From contig OY759982.1 in NCBI GenBank assembly GCA_963662895.1, positions 124,001 to 188,000 on the forward strand: a stretch of DNA of 64,000 nucleotides, given 5' to 3'. Below are positions 61,081 through 64,000 of the stretch, piece by piece. Numbering within the stretch: position 1 is the first letter of the stretch; each line of letters begins with the position of its first letter. The position numbers and the translations under genes were made by a program. The notes below the pieces were generated by a model. It was given only the letters and a program-made list of their open reading frames with translations, made no database searches and had not been told where the DNA came from. The stretch comes from GWE2-42-39 sp963662895. GTDB lineage: Bacteria; Bacteroidota; Bacteroidia; Bacteroidales; Prolixibacteraceae.

Positions 61081-63345
61081 TTACCAGTGGGTAATATCTT
61101 TTCGCCTTGATTCCGGGGACACATTTAAATTTTCAATTTTCCCGTTTCTGAACCGGCCATCAACCGTGGTGTTTCCCGGTGCATGTACCTTGAAGTCGAC
61201 ATTCCAGTCTACAGGCCATGCCGGGAACAGGAAAATTTTATCCCCGTCAGTCTGGATCAACATATTCTGAAGGGCACGCATATTTACCGATCCGTGGTCC
61301 TGATCTGGGATCCAGTCGTAGTTAGGCCCCCAGAAGGCCGGGAAGCGGCTGCCTTCGTGTTTGGTATTAAAATTATCCATTACCATTTTTGCAGCTTCTT
61401 CTGTTTTGCCAACCATCGCAGCCTGAATGGCATCCTGCTGCCAGCCCCTGTAATCTTTATTGATACGCATATCAAACGTATTTACAGCAAGTTCCGGGGA
61501 GGGTTTTCCAACGCCGAACAAACGGTACGGAAAAACAGCATATAATTCGGGATTTTCAATATTACCTTTCGGCCCCAATTTTTCACCGGGCAAAAGCACC
61601 TCTTTCCCGTCTTTTTGTCCAACCGGTAATGCCGGAAGTTCAGTCAGCAACTCTTTACATTTCTCTTTGAAAGACGCTTTGGTAAGCTCTTTGGGGAAAG
61701 AGACAAACCTGTTTAAAACGAAATTTAAACCGGCCACTTCAGGCATGGGGTTAACCGTTCCTTCCCAATAAGTTTCAAGGGCCTGGGCTGGTTCAAAAAT
61801 AATTTTGCCATCCTTCCCTTTTTTATAATGAGACCTGTAAAAATCAATTATTTCTGAAGCAAAGGGCAACAGGGTTTCTTTCAGAAAAACATTGTCTGAA
61901 GTAAAATCGTAATAATCAAGCATCATCGCGGTAAGCTCGATACCGCCCTCCCACAGATAGCGGATATACATGTTTTGCGACAGACCATCGGGCATATCCG
62001 GGCGGTCCCAGCCGTAATTGTCGTTATTCCAGGTTCCCCAGAAATACATGGTTTCCGGGAAGTATGCTCCTTCATGCCCGTAATATTTCCCTGTACGGTA
62101 TTTTGCCAGGGGCAAAGCATTGGTATACATTTTAAACAGGGGCTTCATCATTTCAAGGTCGCCGGAATAAAGCATCGACCAGTACGGGAGACGGGTATTC
62201 TGCCACCAGTAACAAGGCCCCCAGTCGCGAAAATCGGCATCGTAATATTCTTCCATATTTTTTTTAACAGGCCTCAGCATATCAACCGTAAAAACAGAGC
62301 CGTTAAACTTGATGGGCATATTTCCCCTGCCGGCACAGGCATTCATATACCGCTGCAACTGGTATGCCCGGCTCATGTCTGACACTTTCCGGCTATCGAC
62401 CGGAGAACTGACAAAGATGTAACTCCCGTCCCAAAACTTTTTCCACCAGTCAAGATGTTTTTCTTTCCGTTCGGCAAATGGTACCTGTTCAATTCCATTG
62501 GCAAGACTGCTTACCGAAGCTTTCCATTTATCAACAGTTTCAGATTTTTCTGTCAAAGCGCAAACCGACATTTTGAAGTCCCTGGCAGCATCCTGCATTA
62601 TTAGTTCTTCCTGAGAATTGTTCACCCAGCCATCGGCCTGTACCAATGCCCCAAACGTCAGGTTAAGAAGAGGATCGTTTTCTTTATTTATCAATTCATC
62701 AAGGGCTTGCACCCGGAGGGTTTCTTTCCATATCGAACGCTGGTTATGATGGCACCATATCAAACTGTTTTTTCCTGACAGAACAGTGTCCGGTTCAACG
62801 ATTATCGGTTTTTCCCCTGACATGATCCCGTATGCCGAACGTACTTCCACCCCTTTCAGTTCCCTTTTACCTCTTCTCCATCCATCATATCTGGCCGAAA
62901 CTTTTACAGGGACAGCGCTTTTCCCTTCAATATATATCGTTGGATTATTGGCATCAATCCAAAAATTCAATGACAATGTTTTGTCCCCTTCCCCGGCATC
63001 TATTTTTATCATTCCTGATTCCAGGTCAAGTTCCTGCCTGAATTTTCCGGAAGAAAGAATATTGGGAGAAAAAGATACTTTCAATTTTCCTACCTTCAAC
63101 AACCGGCCATTCTCGCTCCAGGCATCGGTTTTACTAATATAAAACTGAAGGCAGCCATCGGGTGTTACCCATACGTTGGCGCCAATATCTCCGTTACCAA
63201 CAGGCATTGAACCCCACGAATCTTCACTTTGAGAATTCCAAACGACATTGCATCCGGCTAATTTATCGTTGATATTAGTTGAACAAGATATTCCCACACA
63301 GGAAATCACAAGAATCAATAGCCGGCAGATTACACTTTGTTTCAT
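61081..63345 (-). CDS. DUF5703-domain secreted glycoside-hydrolase-like lipoprotein
   Basis: A 754-residue lipoprotein. The signal MKQSVICRLLILVISCVGISC has a lipobox GISC (Cys21). The N-terminal half (about 30-270) fits DUF5703, with VVWNSQSEDSWGSMPVGNGDIGANVWV (about 34-60). The C-terminal part contains helical barrel segments such as FRDWGPCYWWQNTRLPYWSMLYSGDLEMMKPL and RGWQQDAIQAAMVGKTEEAAKMV, like the (alpha/alpha)6 catalytic domains of GH95-type glycosidases. Probable role: breakdown of a fucose- or galactose-bearing glycan, by family analogy. The upstream gene, a GH97 enzyme, lies 9 bases away. Confidence 0.75.
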   Translation of the reverse strand: MKQSVICRLLILVISCVGISCSTNINDKLAGCNVVWNSQSEDSWGSMPVGNGDIGANVWVTPDGCLQFYISKTDAWSENGRLLKVGKLKVSFSPNILSSGKFRQELDLESGMIKIDAGEGDKTLSLNFWIDANNPTIYIEGKSAVPVKVSARYDGWRRGKRELKGVEVRSAYGIMSGEKPIIVEPDTVLSGKNSLIWCHHNQRSIWKETLRVQALDELINKENDPLLNLTFGALVQADGWVNNSQEELIMQDAARDFKMSVCALTEKSETVDKWKASVSSLANGIEQVPFAERKEKHLDWWKKFWDGSYIFVSSPVDSRKVSDMSRAYQLQRYMNACAGRGNMPIKFNGSVFTVDMLRPVKKNMEEYYDADFRDWGPCYWWQNTRLPYWSMLYSGDLEMMKPLFKMYTNALPLAKYRTGKYYGHEGAYFPETMYFWGTWNNDNYGWDRPDMPDGLSQNMYIRYLWEGGIELTAMMLDYYDFTSDNVFLKETLLPFASEIIDFYRSHYKKGKDGKIIFEPAQALETYWEGTVNPMPEVAGLNFVLNRFVSFPKELTKASFKEKCKELLTELPALPVGQKDGKEVLLPGEKLGPKGNIENPELYAVFPYRLFGVGKPSPELAVNTFDMRINKDYRGWQQDAIQAAMVGKTEEAAKMVMDNFNTKHEGSRFPAFWGPNYDWIPDQDHGSVNMRALQNMLIQTDGDKIFLFPAWPVDWNVDFKVHAPGNTTVDGRFRNGKIENLNVSPESRRKDITHW

Positions 63346-63354
63346 ATTTTTAGT

Positions 63355-64000
63355 TTAGTGTAGTTCCCTGATCCATATAGCCTGTCCTCCGGATGCTTTC
63401 AAACCTGCATCGATAACTGAAGAAGAATTCACTTTCATACGTTTAATCCCGACTTTTGTACGGGTTTTCACTGTCGGGTCATCGAAATAAATGCTGGCTT
63501 CATATTTTTTCCCTTTATCAAGGAAATCAAGCGGCACTTTTAACTTCCTCGCATCGTTGTTGGTGATGGTCCCGACAAACCAGTCGCTCCCGTTTCGGCG
63601 GGCTATCGTTACATATTTACCAATTTCACCCTGCACTACTTTGGTATCGTCCCAGATAGTTGGCACTGCATCCCAGAATTCGAGTTCAGGTTCTCCCTGG
63701 TAATCCGAAGGTTTATCGTACCAGTACATCCATTGCAGGGGGCTGTAATAAACAACCGGCAAAGCCAGCTGATGTGCTGCTGTATTCTGAATATGGCGTT
63801 CCGGGTGGCCAAATTCTTTGCGGTAATAATAACAAAAAGTATAATCGGCAGCCCCGGCAATGAAACGGGTGAATGGCAAAATGGTATTATGCGTGGCATC
63901 CGGCATTTCTTCATTTCCACAAATACCTTCCTGGGTCATCAGGTTCGGATAAGTACGGCTAAAACCTGTCGGACGATACTCATCGTGGATGTCGACCATC
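63355..64000 (-). CDS. GH97 glycoside hydrolase, C-terminal part (partial)
   Basis: A minus-strand open frame runs off the right edge; 214 residues are visible from an internal methionine. MVDIHDEYRPTGFSRTYPN, MTQEGICGNEEMPDATHNT and LPFTRFIAGAADYTFCYY are characteristic of the C-terminal catalytic-barrel edge of GH97 (SusB-type alpha-glucosidase/alpha-galactosidase), followed by a beta-sandwich ending ASGGQAIWIREL. The family acts on alpha-glucan or galactoside linkages in the periplasm. Whether this member is inverting or retaining cannot be told from the visible part. It is immediately upstream of the DUF5703 gene in the same unit, so this is probably the edge of a glycan-use locus. Confidence 0.88.
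   Translation of the reverse strand, partial: MVDIHDEYRPTGFSRTYPNLMTQEGICGNEEMPDATHNTILPFTRFIAGAADYTFCYYYRKEFGHPERHIQNTAAHQLALPVVYYSPLQWMYWYDKPSDYQGEPELEFWDAVPTIWDDTKVVQGEIGKYVTIARRNGSDWFVGTITNNDARKLKVPLDFLDKGKKYEASIYFDDPTVKTRTKVGIKRMKVNSSSVIDAGLKASGGQAIWIRELH

Noticed and set aside
1..64000. tRNA or rRNA genes and insertion sequences
   Set aside because: No cloverleaf-like or ribosomal sequence and no transposase were recognised on either strand; a tRNA scan was not possible.

Overview
The window is a stretch of chromosome from a member of the Bacteroidota. An order-level placement in Bacteroidia such as Marinilabiliales/Prolixibacteraceae is an inference from gene content only. Evidence for the phylum: the arginine pathway has the Bacteroidota-type ArgF' carbamoyltransferase; several promoters fit the TTG / TAnnTTTG pattern of that phylum; there are HU-like DUF4469-type, DUF3127, DUF5703 and GH97 proteins; and PnuC is followed by the remnant of a NadR-like kinase. 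I saw no tRNA, rRNA, CRISPR array, intact insertion sequence, prophage or origin.

Layout. (1) 1-6473, plus strand: arginine and proline biosynthesis, argD (3' end only), proC, proB, proA, argF', argB and an M20 deacylase (argE'); argH lies apart at 12.8 kb. Pro90 in ArgF' indicates that succinylated rather than acetylated intermediates are used. (2) 6610-8886, minus strand: ammonium uptake operon encoding an outer-membrane beta-barrel protein, a PII protein and Amt. (3) 9310-12599, minus strand: two tandem GT39-type membrane glycosyltransferases. (4) 14416-22365, plus strand: glutamate synthase gltB (broken by a one-base frameshift near 15476), gltD, and a stand-alone FMN glutamate-synthase-domain protein with an N-terminal cysteine cluster. 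(5) 22804-32401, minus strand: a sugar-acid operon with a GntP permease, LacI regulator, fructuronate-reductase-like SDR, PfkB kinase, LarA-type nickel epimerase, Gfo/Idh oxidoreductase, PdxB and Gnd. A LacI-like operator lies just upstream of lacI. Together the genes suggest fructuronate/mannonate to gluconate to 6-phosphogluconate to ribulose-5-phosphate. (6) 32633-43571, plus strand: lipocalin, two short remnants, NfeD, guaA, an S41 protease, pnuC with a decayed NR-kinase remnant, cysK-cysE, a THUMP methyltransferase and an AAA/DUF4143 ATPase. (7) 43622-60869: mixed housekeeping genes, including a ModF-like ABC protein, Lrp, MscS, an M64 peptidase, DUF3127, FKBP, MnmD, Sua5, an HU-like protein, TrkH-TrkA, ComEC, peptide deformylase, RuvX and AsnB. 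(8) 61081-64000, minus strand: a DUF5703 lipoprotein and the 3' part of a GH97 glycosidase, probably the edge of a glycan-degradation locus.

Nitrogen assimilation is a theme: Amt, PII, GltBD, AsnB and the arginine genes all occur within 60 kb. Intergenic DNA holds several hairpins, a four-unit 23-bp tandem repeat at 51.4 kb, and two elements with similar AGAGGCTGT-like ends at 20.4 and 22.6 kb. The most rewarding points are the sugar-acid operon and its operator, the FMN/cysteine-cluster protein, the SSB-like tail on the DUF3127 protein, the succinyl-type carbamoyltransferase and the decayed NR kinase. I found no system that I can honestly call wholly undescribed.
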